From NCBI GenBank assembly GCA_011525845.1, contig WYBP01000008.1, forward strand, positions 248,001-312,000: a stretch of 64,000 bases of DNA. Reading direction: 5' to 3'. Origin of the DNA: Gemmatimonadaceae bacterium (GTDB lineage: Bacteria; Gemmatimonadota; Gemmatimonadetes; Gemmatimonadales; Gemmatimonadaceae). Each line of letters opens with the position of its first letter. Within the stretch, counting starts at the first letter, position 1. A program made the position numbers and the translations under genes. The notes beneath the pieces are model-generated. The model saw only the letters and a program-made list of their open reading frames with translations, searched no databases and was not told the origin of the DNA. Below are positions 1 to 7,782 of the stretch, in pieces.

Positions 1-634
1 CGTCGGCGCCACCCCGGAAGACCGCTCCGGCCTCGACGGTGATGTCCCCGGTGGCCGGCGTGAGCTTGGTCCAGACCGGGATCTTCGCGACCTCGACCAC
101 CGCCTCGGTCACGACGGAGCAGAGCTCGGAGTCCTTCCCGATGTTAGAACCCATGTCCTTCCGGTCCATGTGCGGGCAGGAGTAGTTGCACTCGATCCCG
201 TCCGCGCCGGCGTCCTGCACGGCCTCGGTGAGGAGCTGCCAGTTGCGCAGCTCCTTGTCGTTCCCCGAGCCGGCCATGATCGACGCGATCAGCATCCGCT
301 TCGGGAACGCCGCCTTGATGCGCTGGATGCGCGGCACCCACCAGTCGAGCTGCTTGTCGGAGATCAGCTCCCAGTTCCAGGACGAGTGGAGGGCGGCGCC
401 AGGGCGCTTCTTCATCGAGACGGAGGCGTCGTCCGGTGAGGTCCGCATGAACTTCGCCTTCGCGCCCACCACGTTCGTGACCGGATGGAGGCCGATGGTC
501 TTGGTCACCACGCCGCCCCAGCCGGCTTCGAACGCGCGCATGATGTTGCTCTCGGACTCCGTCGGCGGCGCCGAGGAGAGGAGGAAGGGGTTCTCGAACT
601 CGAGCCCCGTGAAGGTCACCCTGCGGTCTGCCAT
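1..634 (-). CDS. preA: NAD-dependent dihydropyrimidine dehydrogenase, subunit PreA (partial, C-terminus outside window)
   Basis: The visible N-terminal 211 residues match the flavin-binding dihydroorotate-dehydrogenase-like barrel of PreA, which with PreT reduces uracil and thymine with NADH in the first step of reductive pyrimidine breakdown. Visible landmarks are FENPFLLSSAPPTES near the N-terminus, GWGGVVTKTIGL, and IECNYSCPHM followed by DMGSNIGKD, a sequence typical of this subunit. The ATG at 634 follows GGGAGCGAGACA. It lies 21 bp after the stop of mmsA on the same strand, so the two are probably co-transcribed. The rest of the protein, including any C-terminal ferredoxin-type Fe-S domain, lies beyond base 1. 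Family identity is quite sure; which pyrimidine is preferred cannot be told. Confidence 0.88.
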   Translation of the reverse strand, partial: MADRRVTFTGLEFENPFLLSSAPPTESESNIMRAFEAGWGGVVTKTIGLHPVTNVVGAKAKFMRTSPDDASVSMKKRPGAALHSSWNWELISDKQLDWWVPRIQRIKAAFPKRMLIASIMAGSGNDKELRNWQLLTEAVQDAGADGIECNYSCPHMDRKDMGSNIGKDSELCSVVTEAVVEVAKIPVWTKLTPATGDITVEAGAVFRGGAD

Positions 635-655
635 TGTCTCGCTCCCTTGCGCGCG

Positions 656-2110
656 TCAGGACATCCAGTTCACGCCCGCTTCCGAGTTCCACTTGGTGGT
701 CATCTTCTTCGCCTGCGTCCAGAACTCGATCGAGCCCCGGCCCGTGATGTCGCCCACGCCGAACTTGGACTCGTTCCACCCGCCGAACGAGAAGGGCTCG
801 CGCGGGACCGGTACCCCGACGTTCACGCCGACCATCCCGGCGCTGGCGTGCTCCATCACGTGGCGCGCGACGCCGCCGCTCTCGGTGAAGACCGACGCCG
901 CGTTGCCATACGGCGACGCGTTCTCGATCCGCAGCGCCTCGTCCACGTCCTTCGCGCGGATGATCACGAGCACGGGGCCGAACACCTCCTCCTGCGCGAT
1001 CGCCATGTCGGGGGTCACCTGGTCGATGATCGTCGGCCCGATGAAGTAGCCGCCGTCACGCCCCTTCACCGCGGCGCCGCGCCCGTCCACGAGCACCTTC
1101 GCCCCTGCCTTCTCGGCGGCGTCGATGTAGCCGATGATCCGCTTGCGCGCCGCCGCGGAGATCACGGGACCGACGTCCTTGCCCGGCACCATCGCCCGCG
1201 CCTGCTCCACCATCCGCTTGATGATGTGGTCGGTCTCCGAGACGGCGACCATGACGGAGGCGGCCATGCAGCGCTGGCCCGCGCACCCGGACATCGACGC
1301 GACGACGTTCGACGAGGTCATCTCGCGGTCGGCATCCGGCATCACGATCAGGTGGTTCTTGGCGCCGCCGAGCGCGAGGCAGCGCTTGAGGTTGGCGGTG
1401 GCGCGCCGATAGACGATCTTCGCGACCTTGGTGGATCCGACGAAGCTCACCGCGGCGATGTCGGGATGGTCGCAGATCGCCTCGACCGCCTCCTGGCCCC
1501 CGTGGACGACCTGCAGGACGCCGGCGGGGAGCCCCGCCTCCTTGAGCAGCTCGGCGATCCGGCCCGCGCTGAGTGGCACCAGCTCCGAGGGCTTGAGCAC
1601 CATGGTGTTCCCGAGCGCGAGCGCGTTCGGGATCGACCAGTTGGGGACCATGTTCGGGAAGTTGAACGGCGTGATCGATGCCACCACGCCCACCGGGAAG
1701 CGCTCCACCCGGCACTCGACCCCACGGCTCACCTCGAGGATCTCGCCCGCCGCGATCTGCGGCAGCGAACAGGCGAACTCGGTCAGCTCGGCCGACTTGA
1801 GCACCTCCGCCCGCGCCTCGCTCGCGATCTTCCCGTTCTCCTCGGTGACGAGGGCGGCGAGCGCGTCGATGTCCCGCTCGAGGAGCGCCTTGTATCTATA
1901 GAAGACCTGGACGCGCTCCTTGATCGGCGTCGCGGCCCAGGCGGGGAGCGCGGCCTTGGCCGCGCGGACGGCGGCGTCCACCTCCTTGCGCTGCGACAGG
2001 GGGACGCGCGAGATGACTTCGCCGCTGCTCGGATCGAAGACGTCCAGCAACTGCACGTCGGCGGGCTGGAATCCGTCGCCGATGTAGTTCCGCACCTCGG
2101 GGTATCGCAT
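656..2110 (-). CDS. mmsA: CoA-acylating methylmalonate-semialdehyde dehydrogenase
   Basis: Encodes 484 residues, the normal length for MmsA/IolA. These enzymes oxidise (methyl)malonate semialdehyde to propionyl-CoA or acetyl-CoA, the last step of valine, inositol or reductive pyrimidine (beta-alanine, beta-aminoisobutyrate) breakdown. The NAD-binding region shows TPFNFPNMVPNW, VLKPSELVP and FVGSTKVA; the catalytic cysteine is about residue 281 in GCAGQRCMA. MmsA enzymes lack the general-base glutamate of ordinary aldehyde dehydrogenases, and here the site reads ALGGAKNH. It is the first visible gene of an operon with preA, so the context favours pyrimidine catabolism. Upstream, CATAAT on the minus strand ends only 5 nt before the ATG, so the message may be leaderless. 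Confidence 0.93.
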   Translation of the reverse strand: MRYPEVRNYIGDGFQPADVQLLDVFDPSSGEVISRVPLSQRKEVDAAVRAAKAALPAWAATPIKERVQVFYRYKALLERDIDALAALVTEENGKIASEARAEVLKSAELTEFACSLPQIAAGEILEVSRGVECRVERFPVGVVASITPFNFPNMVPNWSIPNALALGNTMVLKPSELVPLSAGRIAELLKEAGLPAGVLQVVHGGQEAVEAICDHPDIAAVSFVGSTKVAKIVYRRATANLKRCLALGGAKNHLIVMPDADREMTSSNVVASMSGCAGQRCMAASVMVAVSETDHIIKRMVEQARAMVPGKDVGPVISAAARKRIIGYIDAAEKAGAKVLVDGRGAAVKGRDGGYFIGPTIIDQVTPDMAIAQEEVFGPVLVIIRAKDVDEALRIENASPYGNAASVFTESGGVARHVMEHASAGMVGVNVGVPVPREPFSFGGWNESKFGVGDITGRGSIEFWTQAKKMTTKWNSEAGVNWMS

Positions 2111-2115
2111 GCGGG

Positions 2116-2121
2116 ATTATG
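2116..2121 (-). promoter_or_regulatory. Putative -10 box of mmsA (possible leaderless transcript)
   Basis: On the minus strand the hexamer CATAAT stands 5 nt before the mmsA ATG at 2110, with no Shine-Dalgarno sequence between. The spacing fits a transcript starting at or next to the start codon. Inferred from sequence only. Confidence 0.4.
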
Positions 2122-2135
2122 CGGTTCCCGCCGGA

Positions 2136-2156
2136 GGGCGGCAAGGCTGGCCGCCC
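2136..2156 (-). terminator. Hairpin after the secreted protein gene at 2159-2596
   Basis: GGGCGGC (2136-2142) and GCCGCCC (2150-2156) form a perfect 7-bp stem with a 7-nt loop, 2 nt beyond the stop codon of the minus-strand gene at 2159. It has no clear U tract. It separates that gene from the mmsA promoter. Confidence 0.5.
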
Positions 2157-2158
2157 CC

Positions 2159-2596
2159 TCAGAGGCACTTGAAGAGGCGGACCGGCCCGTCGCGCAGGAG
2201 GGTCAGCGGCCCGACTGAGTCCGACCCGAACATCACCCGCAGCGTGAATTCGTCCCCGCGGACGCGGCCGATGTACCGGGCCGGAATCGAATCGGGGACC
2301 TCGTCGATCCGGATGGGGCCGCCGTGCTCGCGGACGAAGACCCCCGGCGTCTCGAACGCGCCGGACCGGTCGGGGCGCACGGTCGCGCTCAACCCACCAT
2401 GGGCGCAGTCGAACTCGATCTCCCCTCCGGCCGCGTCGAGCCGCAGTGACGCGCCCACGCCGTTCCAGTCACCCGCCAGTCCCTCGAGCGGATCGACGAG
2501 TACCGCGCCGCCGCACGCCGCCGCGAACGCGCTCGCCGTGACCACCAGCAGCGCGGCGCCTCCCGCGCGAAGGGCCCTGTCCCGTCTCGCCCGCAT
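2159..2596 (-). CDS. Hypothetical exported protein, possible lipoprotein
   Basis: Encodes 145 residues and I do not recognise a family. The N-terminus has an arginine-rich start followed by an alanine/valine-rich stretch ending AFAAACGG near residue 28, which looks like a signal peptide with a weak lipobox (alanine instead of leucine at -3). The remainder is short and polar, with a terminal cysteine-containing VRLFKCL. The ATG at 2596 follows GGAGG at good spacing. It diverges from the DUF3465 gene at 2665 and is followed by a hairpin. Export is inferred; function unknown. Confidence 0.7.
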   Translation of the reverse strand: MRARRDRALRAGGAALLVVTASAFAAACGGAVLVDPLEGLAGDWNGVGASLRLDAAGGEIEFDCAHGGLSATVRPDRSGAFETPGVFVREHGGPIRIDEVPDSIPARYIGRVRGDEFTLRVMFGSDSVGPLTLLRDGPVRLFKCL

Positions 2597-2664
2597 CCCC
2601 GCCTCCGGAGGTTCGGTCCTGACACTTTACATACCCGGTGCATGGGCATTGTGTTACCCGCCTG

Positions 2665-3108
2665 ATGCGACGTGACGACTCCCGCCCGCGTGCCCGGTAC
2701 GCACGCCCCATCGCGTTCGTCCTCGTGCTGCTCGTGGCGGCGACCACGCTCTGGGAGCCCTTCACGGCGGGCCCGGCCGCCGAGTCGTCGATCGTCGCCG
2801 CCGAACGCTCGCGCGCCCAGGAGCTCTCCGTCGAGGCGGCGGGCGTCGTGACCCGCCTGCTCGAGGATGACACCGAAGGATCCCGCCATCAGCGGTTCAT
2901 CATCCGCGTGACCCCCGAGCTCACGGTGCTGGTGGTCCACAACATCGACCTCGCCCCGCGCGTGCCCGTGCAGGAGGGCGACTCGGTGTCCCTGCGCGGC
3001 GACTACGTTTGGAACGACCGCGGCGGGCTCGTGCACTGGACCCATCACGACCCTGCGGGACGACACATCCCCGGATGGATCGAGCATCGGGGCCGCCGAT
3101 ACCAATGA
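2665..3108 (+). CDS. DUF3465 family protein
   Basis: Encodes about 147 residues. After a basic N-terminus there is one hydrophobic segment (about residues 14-30) that could be a signal peptide or anchor. The C-terminal half carries the hallmarks of DUF3465: GSRHQRFIIRV, VVHNIDLAPRVP, GDSVSLRGDYVWN and VHWTHHDPAGRH. The family is small and its function is not established; the fold is likely an OB-like beta barrel. I chose the ATG at 2665; an in-frame ATG at 2638 is possible and lies 8 nt after TACATA. The stop is 10 bp before the aldehyde dehydrogenase ATG at 3119, so the two may be co-transcribed. Confidence 0.8.
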   Translation: MRRDDSRPRARYARPIAFVLVLLVAATTLWEPFTAGPAAESSIVAAERSRAQELSVEAAGVVTRLLEDDTEGSRHQRFIIRVTPELTVLVVHNIDLAPRVPVQEGDSVSLRGDYVWNDRGGLVHWTHHDPAGRHIPGWIEHRGRRYQ

Positions 3109-3118
3109 GGAGCAAGCG

Positions 3119-4486
3119 ATGAGCCATACCTCGGTCAATCCCGCCACGGGCCTCGAGTTCGCATCATACCAGGAGCTGGGCACCAAGGAGCTCACGCAGG
3201 CGATCGTCGCCACCAAGAAGGCGCAGGTCGCCTGGCGCAAGGTGCCGATGGAGGATCGCGCGCGCCTGATGCGCGCGGCCGCCGCCCAGTTGCGAGCGGG
3301 GGCCGCACGCTTCGCCTCGTTGATGGCGCGGGAGATGGGAAAGCCCGTCGCGCAGGGACGCGCCGAGGTGGAGAAGTGCGCCTGGGTGTGCGAGTACTAC
3401 GCGGAGCATGCGGCCGCCTTCCTCGCGGATGAGCCCGCGCCCACGGATGCGACGCGCAGCTACGTCGCCTACCGGCCGCTCGGGCTGGTCTTCGCGATCA
3501 TGCCCTGGAACTACCCGTTCTGGCAGGTCTTCCGCTTCGCGGCGCCGGCGCTGATGGGGGGCAACGGTGCGCTGCTCAAGCACGCGCCGAACGTCCCCGG
3601 CTGCGCCCTGGCCATCGAGGAGGTCTTCCGCGGCGCCGGGTTCCCCGAGGGGATCTTCCGCACCCTCCTCATCTCGGTCGCGCAGTCCAAGGCGGTCATC
3701 CGCCACAAGCATGTCGCCGCAGTCACGCTCACGGGGAGCACGGCGGCCGGGAAGGCAGTCGCGAAGGAGGCGGGGGCACGGCTCAAGAAGTGCGTGCTCG
3801 AGCTCGGCGGCAGCGACCCATATCTCATCCTCGACGATGCCGACCTCGACCTCGCCGTCGAGGCGTGCGCGACGAGCCGGCTCCTCAACTCGGGGCAGAG
3901 CTGCATCGCGGCCAAGCGGTTCCTCGTCGTGCCGTCGGTGCGGGAGGCGTTCGAGCGCCGGCTGGTGGAGCGGATGCGGATGACGCGGATGGGGGACCCG
4001 ATGCAGGAGGAGACCCAGCTCGGGCCGCAGGCGCGGGCGGATCTCCGGGACGGACTGCACGACCAGGTGCAGCGCAGCGTGGCGGCAGGCGCGCGGGTGC
4101 TGCTCGGCGGCACGCCGGCCACCGGTCCCGGCTACTTCTATCCGCCGACGGTGCTCACCGACGTGAAGCGCGGGATGCCCGCGTACAAGGAGGAGCTCTT
4201 CGGTCCCGTGGCGACGATCATCCCCGTGAAGAATCGCGCGGACGCGATCAAGGTCGCGAACGACACGGTGTTCGGCCTGGGCGCCGCGGTCTTCTCACGC
4301 GATGACGCGCGCGCCGAGCGGATCGCGGCCGACGACCTCGAGGCCGGGGCGGCGTTCGTGAATGCCTTCGTGCGGTCGGACCCGCGCCTGCCGTTCGGCG
4401 GCGTGAAGGAGAGCGGCTTCGGGCGCGAGCTCGCCCGGCACGGCCTGCTCGAGTTCCAGAACGCGAAGGCCGTCTACGTGCGCTGA
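3119..4486 (+). CDS. NAD(P)-dependent succinate-semialdehyde dehydrogenase-like (Sad/YneI type)
   Basis: Encodes 455 residues, the usual length of the short Sad/YneI-type semialdehyde dehydrogenases, which oxidise succinate semialdehyde and similar aldehydes to acids. It starts directly at SVNPATG without the N-terminal extension of GabD. Landmarks: IMPWNYPFWQ and LLKHAPNVP (cofactor site, the KHAPN form typical of this subgroup), FTGSTAAG-like TLTGSTAAG, general-base Glu near residue 228 in LELGGSDP, and catalytic Cys near 262 in SGQSCIAAKR. AGGAG precedes the ATG. It converges on, and overlaps by 13 bp, the permease gene of the amine-oxidation operon on the other strand, which suggests a role in finishing GABA or polyamine breakdown. 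Substrate is inferred. Confidence 0.88.
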   Translation: MSHTSVNPATGLEFASYQELGTKELTQAIVATKKAQVAWRKVPMEDRARLMRAAAAQLRAGAARFASLMAREMGKPVAQGRAEVEKCAWVCEYYAEHAAAFLADEPAPTDATRSYVAYRPLGLVFAIMPWNYPFWQVFRFAAPALMGGNGALLKHAPNVPGCALAIEEVFRGAGFPEGIFRTLLISVAQSKAVIRHKHVAAVTLTGSTAAGKAVAKEAGARLKKCVLELGGSDPYLILDDADLDLAVEACATSRLLNSGQSCIAAKRFLVVPSVREAFERRLVERMRMTRMGDPMQEETQLGPQARADLRDGLHDQVQRSVAAGARVLLGGTPATGPGYFYPPTVLTDVKRGMPAYKEELFGPVATIIPVKNRADAIKVANDTVFGLGAAVFSRDDARAERIAADDLEAGAAFVNAFVRSDPRLPFGGVKESGFGRELARHGLLEFQNAKAVYVR

Positions 4487-5862
4487 GCCGCGCTCCGGGC
4501 GCTCGCGCGCCGGTAGAGGAAGACGCCCACCAAGGTGGGGACGAGCACGCCGACCACCATCTTGAGCTCGAAGAGCGCCACGCTCCCCACCTCGGCCGGC
4601 GGGAGGAAGGAGAAGCCGATGCCGACCACGGTCGTCACGAGTCCGAGCGCGCCGCCGGCGCGCGCCCACCCGCCGACCCCCGAGAGCTTCATCAGCGCGA
4701 TGAAGAGGTAGACGAACGGCACGAGCTGGATCACCACCGAGGCCTTCAGCAGTACCTGGTACGCCTCGGCCACGCTCGACCCCACGAGGGAGAGCGTGGT
4801 GAAGATCCCCGCGACCACGGCGCAGACGCCGAGTGCGACGTGGGGCGACTTCCACTCCGGGTGGATGCGTCCGAGGGCCTTGGGGAGCGCGGAAGTGAGT
4901 CCGGCCACGAACGGGACGCGGGTGGAACCCGCGAACCATGCGGAGGCGGAGCCGCCGATCGAGAGTCCCATGAGGATCGCGACCGGACCGATGAGCCAGG
5001 CCGCGCCCGCCGTCTTCGCCCCGGAGCTCACGGCCTGCATGATCCCCTGGATCACGCCGAGCTCACCGATCGGGACCAGCGCGAGCACCGCGCCGGTGAC
5101 GAGCACGTAGGACGCGAGCGCGACGGCGCCGGCCGTGAAGATCGCCGGGCGCAGGTCGCGCGCGGGGTCGCGGATCTCGTCCCCCATCGTGGAGGCGAGC
5201 TCGATGCCGATGAACGCCATGCACATCACGCTGAAGCTCGCGGCCATCCCCGCGCCGTCCTGCGCCGGGGCGAGCACGGGCGCGTCCTGCGCCACCCCCT
5301 TGCCCCAGGCGATCGCCGCGGCCACCAGCACGAGGAGCACGCTGAGCGCGGTGCCCACGCCGCCGATGTTCTGGATCCACTTCCCCACGCGGAGCCCGCG
5401 GATGTTGAGCACGGCCATCAGCGCCAGCCACCCGAGCGCGAACCCGCCCACGAAGAGGCGGTTGTCCACGAGCCCCGCGGAGTCGTCGCCCCCCGCGAAG
5501 GCGAAGATGCCGGCCATGTAGACGAGCACCACCGGGATGTAGAAGAGGTTGCAGGTCCAGTAGCACCAGCCGGCCAGGAACCCGTGGCCCTCGCTGAACT
5601 CCTTCCGGATCCAGAGGTAGATGCCCCCCTCGCCCGGATAGCGCTTGCTCAGCACGAGCACCGCGATCGCCTCGGGCACGAAGAAGGCGATGAAGGCGAG
5701 TGCCCAGAGCAGCATCGAGATCCGGCCGAACACGGCGGTCGGCGGGATGTTGTTGATGTTGACGATGGCGACGATCTTGAGCAGGACGAGGTCCATCCGT
5801 CCGAGCGTCTTCGGGACGTCGACGTGGTCCGCCGCCGGTACCGCCGTCGCGAGGGACGCCAT
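4474..5862 (-). CDS. APC-superfamily amino acid/amine permease
   Basis: Encodes 462 residues of a polytopic inner-membrane transporter with about 12 hydrophobic segments. The start of the transport core shows NINNIPPTAVFG, an APC-like first helix with a helix-breaking motif, and the loop after it has KRYPGEGGIYLWIRKEFSE, which resembles the YPEAGGIYVW-type loop of amino acid permeases and glutamate:GABA antiporters. The start codon directly abuts the stop of the spermidine-dehydrogenase-like gene, so it is the last gene of the operon running from 11432. It probably imports an amine, polyamine or amino acid degraded by the operon. Its 3' end overlaps the convergent dehydrogenase gene. Confidence 0.87.
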   Translation of the reverse strand: MASLATAVPAADHVDVPKTLGRMDLVLLKIVAIVNINNIPPTAVFGRISMLLWALAFIAFFVPEAIAVLVLSKRYPGEGGIYLWIRKEFSEGHGFLAGWCYWTCNLFYIPVVLVYMAGIFAFAGGDDSAGLVDNRLFVGGFALGWLALMAVLNIRGLRVGKWIQNIGGVGTALSVLLVLVAAAIAWGKGVAQDAPVLAPAQDGAGMAASFSVMCMAFIGIELASTMGDEIRDPARDLRPAIFTAGAVALASYVLVTGAVLALVPIGELGVIQGIMQAVSSGAKTAGAAWLIGPVAILMGLSIGGSASAWFAGSTRVPFVAGLTSALPKALGRIHPEWKSPHVALGVCAVVAGIFTTLSLVGSSVAEAYQVLLKASVVIQLVPFVYLFIALMKLSGVGGWARAGGALGLVTTVVGIGFSFLPPAEVGSVALFELKMVVGVLVPTLVGVFLYRRASARSAAQRT

Positions 5863-7782
5863 CTAGCGCGGCCCGAGGAGTTCCTGCACCGCGCGATGGG
5901 CGTGGTCGATCGCCGCGTCGGTGTAGGAGTAGGCGCCCGCGTCCGCGTTCGCGATCGCGATCCGCCCCAGGGGGCGGCGCGCCACCGCACAGGGCTGTTC
6001 GCCCCCCTCCAGCCAGAAGTCGTCGGCGAGCGAGTTGTACTGGTACGCATACCCGTGCGGCCACCGGTTCACGGTGATGCCGAGGATGTCGCGAGCGGGG
6101 TCGAAGCCGCCGGGGCCGAGTACGCGCGCGAGATCGGACCGGATGCTGCGTTCGATGGTCTCGAACGAGGTCGTGAGGAGCTCGCCACGCCCGGCGAGGT
6201 GCTGCGCGCGGATCGGGAGCCCGGGACGGCAGACCGACTTGGAGAGGTGCAGCACGACCGGCTCGTCGGGACGCCGCGGGTGGCGGTAGTCACCCATGCT
6301 CACCGGGAAGTCGAGCGCGATGGCGTCGTGCCAGAGCCCCGGCGTCGCGATGCTGCGCACGCCGAGCTTCACGAACGAGCTCCAGTCGCGGATGAGGACG
6401 TTGGTGTAGACGAGCGGGACCTTGGTCGCCGACGTCATGGCTTCGCGCTGCGCGGCGGGGAACTCGGGGCAGAGGTACGGGATGACCTGGTGCCAGCAGG
6501 CGAGCACGACGCTCCCGCTGCGCGCCGTCCGGAGCGTGCCATTCTTGAGCCAGGTGACCTCGGTGGTGCGCGCCGTGGCGGGATCGCCGAGGTGCCGCAC
6601 GCGCATCACGGGGCTGCCCAGGCGGATCCGCACGGGCGCGCCCTCGCGGTCGAGCTGCGCGTAGTCGGCGCGCGCGGTCACGACATCGGTGGCGGTGGAG
6701 CCGGGGATCGCCGCGGGGATCAGGCGGCGCACGAGCAGCCGCGCGATGCCGGCGTTGCCGTCGGGGAAGTGGAAGTAGTAGCCGGCCGCGTCCGGGGAGA
6801 CGATCGAATCGTAGTTCTGGCCCGGACCGGCAGCGGCGTCGAGCCGCATCCCCTGGAAGCCGGGGAGCCGGAGTCCATGCGCGTCCTGCGCCGGCACCAC
6901 GTCGATGCCTGCGCCGAAGAGCGGATGCGTGATGTTCTGCAGGATCGCCACCACCCCCGCATCCACCTTCCATAGGTCGGTGAGGAACGTCGCATAACTG
7001 ATGCGCGCGAGGCGGGCCTTCTTCTCGGCCGACGTGAGCCCGGGGTAGGGATCGAACATCTCGGTGCGCAGGCGCCGGAGGTCGCGCTTGGCGGCCGCGG
7101 AGACCGGGGCGGCGGCGATGAACGCGTCGCTGGGCCGGCGGCGGTCGACCTTCAACAGGCGGTCCGTGCCGTAGCGCTCGCGGTCGAAGAAGAAGCCCGA
7201 CTCGAGCTTGAGTCCGGAGTAGAGGTCGCGGTCCAGGTACTCGGTGAGGTATCGGCGGACATCGACACCGAGCTCCTCGATGAGGGCGCGCGCGACCGCG
7301 CTGTAGGGCGCCGGGCTGTCGATCGACTGCGTGCCGCCGTAGCCGATGTGGAGGCGGCCCTCATGCATGAACTCGTTGCGCTTGGCGTGGCCGCCGAAGT
7401 CGTCGTGGTTGTCGAGGATGAGGATCCGCGCGTCGGGGCGTTGCTTGCGGTAGTAGTGCGCGGCGGCGAGTCCCGAGATGCCCGCGCCGACGACGATCAG
7501 GTCGTACTCCTCGCCGCTGTCCGTGGGGGTGGGTGCCGTGGCCCAGTACTGCCCATCCTTGAGGGCGTGGAAGGCCTCGAAGGAGCCGACGTGCGAGCCG
7601 CGAAGCCCGGTGAGCGCGGGTGGATAGGGTACGGTGCCCTGGAGCGGGACGCCCGCGTGCAGCAGGGCGGGGGAGAGGTGCGGGCCGACGATCGCCCCAC
7701 CGAGCGCGAGTGCGACCCCGTCGAGGAAGTCGCGGCGCGTGATGGCGCGATCGAGCCCGAGTCTACTGTCGTCGTCCGTCAT
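5863..7782 (-). CDS. Tat-exported FAD-dependent amine oxidoreductase, spermidine-dehydrogenase-like
   Basis: Encodes 639 residues. The N-terminus carries a twin-arginine signal, TRRDFL at residues 15-20 followed by an alanine/glycine-rich hydrophobic stretch, so it is predicted to be folded with FAD and exported to the periplasm. The dinucleotide-binding motif VVGAGISGLAAA lies at about residues 97-108, with LILDNHDDFGGHA closing the ADP-binding fold. The overall plan matches spermidine dehydrogenases and related periplasmic amine oxidoreductases, which cut polyamines into an amine and an aldehyde. It overlaps the upstream aldehyde dehydrogenase by ATGA and abuts the permease, consistent with oxidation of an amine followed by aldehyde oxidation. 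The exact substrate is not shown by the sequence. Confidence 0.85.
   Translation of the reverse strand: MTDDDSRLGLDRAITRRDFLDGVALALGGAIVGPHLSPALLHAGVPLQGTVPYPPALTGLRGSHVGSFEAFHALKDGQYWATAPTPTDSGEEYDLIVVGAGISGLAAAHYYRKQRPDARILILDNHDDFGGHAKRNEFMHEGRLHIGYGGTQSIDSPAPYSAVARALIEELGVDVRRYLTEYLDRDLYSGLKLESGFFFDRERYGTDRLLKVDRRRPSDAFIAAAPVSAAAKRDLRRLRTEMFDPYPGLTSAEKKARLARISYATFLTDLWKVDAGVVAILQNITHPLFGAGIDVVPAQDAHGLRLPGFQGMRLDAAAGPGQNYDSIVSPDAAGYYFHFPDGNAGIARLLVRRLIPAAIPGSTATDVVTARADYAQLDREGAPVRIRLGSPVMRVRHLGDPATARTTEVTWLKNGTLRTARSGSVVLACWHQVIPYLCPEFPAAQREAMTSATKVPLVYTNVLIRDWSSFVKLGVRSIATPGLWHDAIALDFPVSMGDYRHPRRPDEPVVLHLSKSVCRPGLPIRAQHLAGRGELLTTSFETIERSIRSDLARVLGPGGFDPARDILGITVNRWPHGYAYQYNSLADDFWLEGGEQPCAVARRPLGRIAIANADAGAYSYTDAAIDHAHRAVQELLGPR

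Noticed and set aside
485-2218. Long open reading frame on the plus strand opposite mmsA
   Set aside because: Its arginine-, histidine- and aspartate-rich translation is what an antisense frame of GC-rich coding DNA gives; the minus-strand gene has clear family motifs.
4840-6975. Long plus-strand frame opposite the permease and flavoprotein genes
   Set aside because: Composition is that of a shadow frame and the minus-strand genes are well supported.
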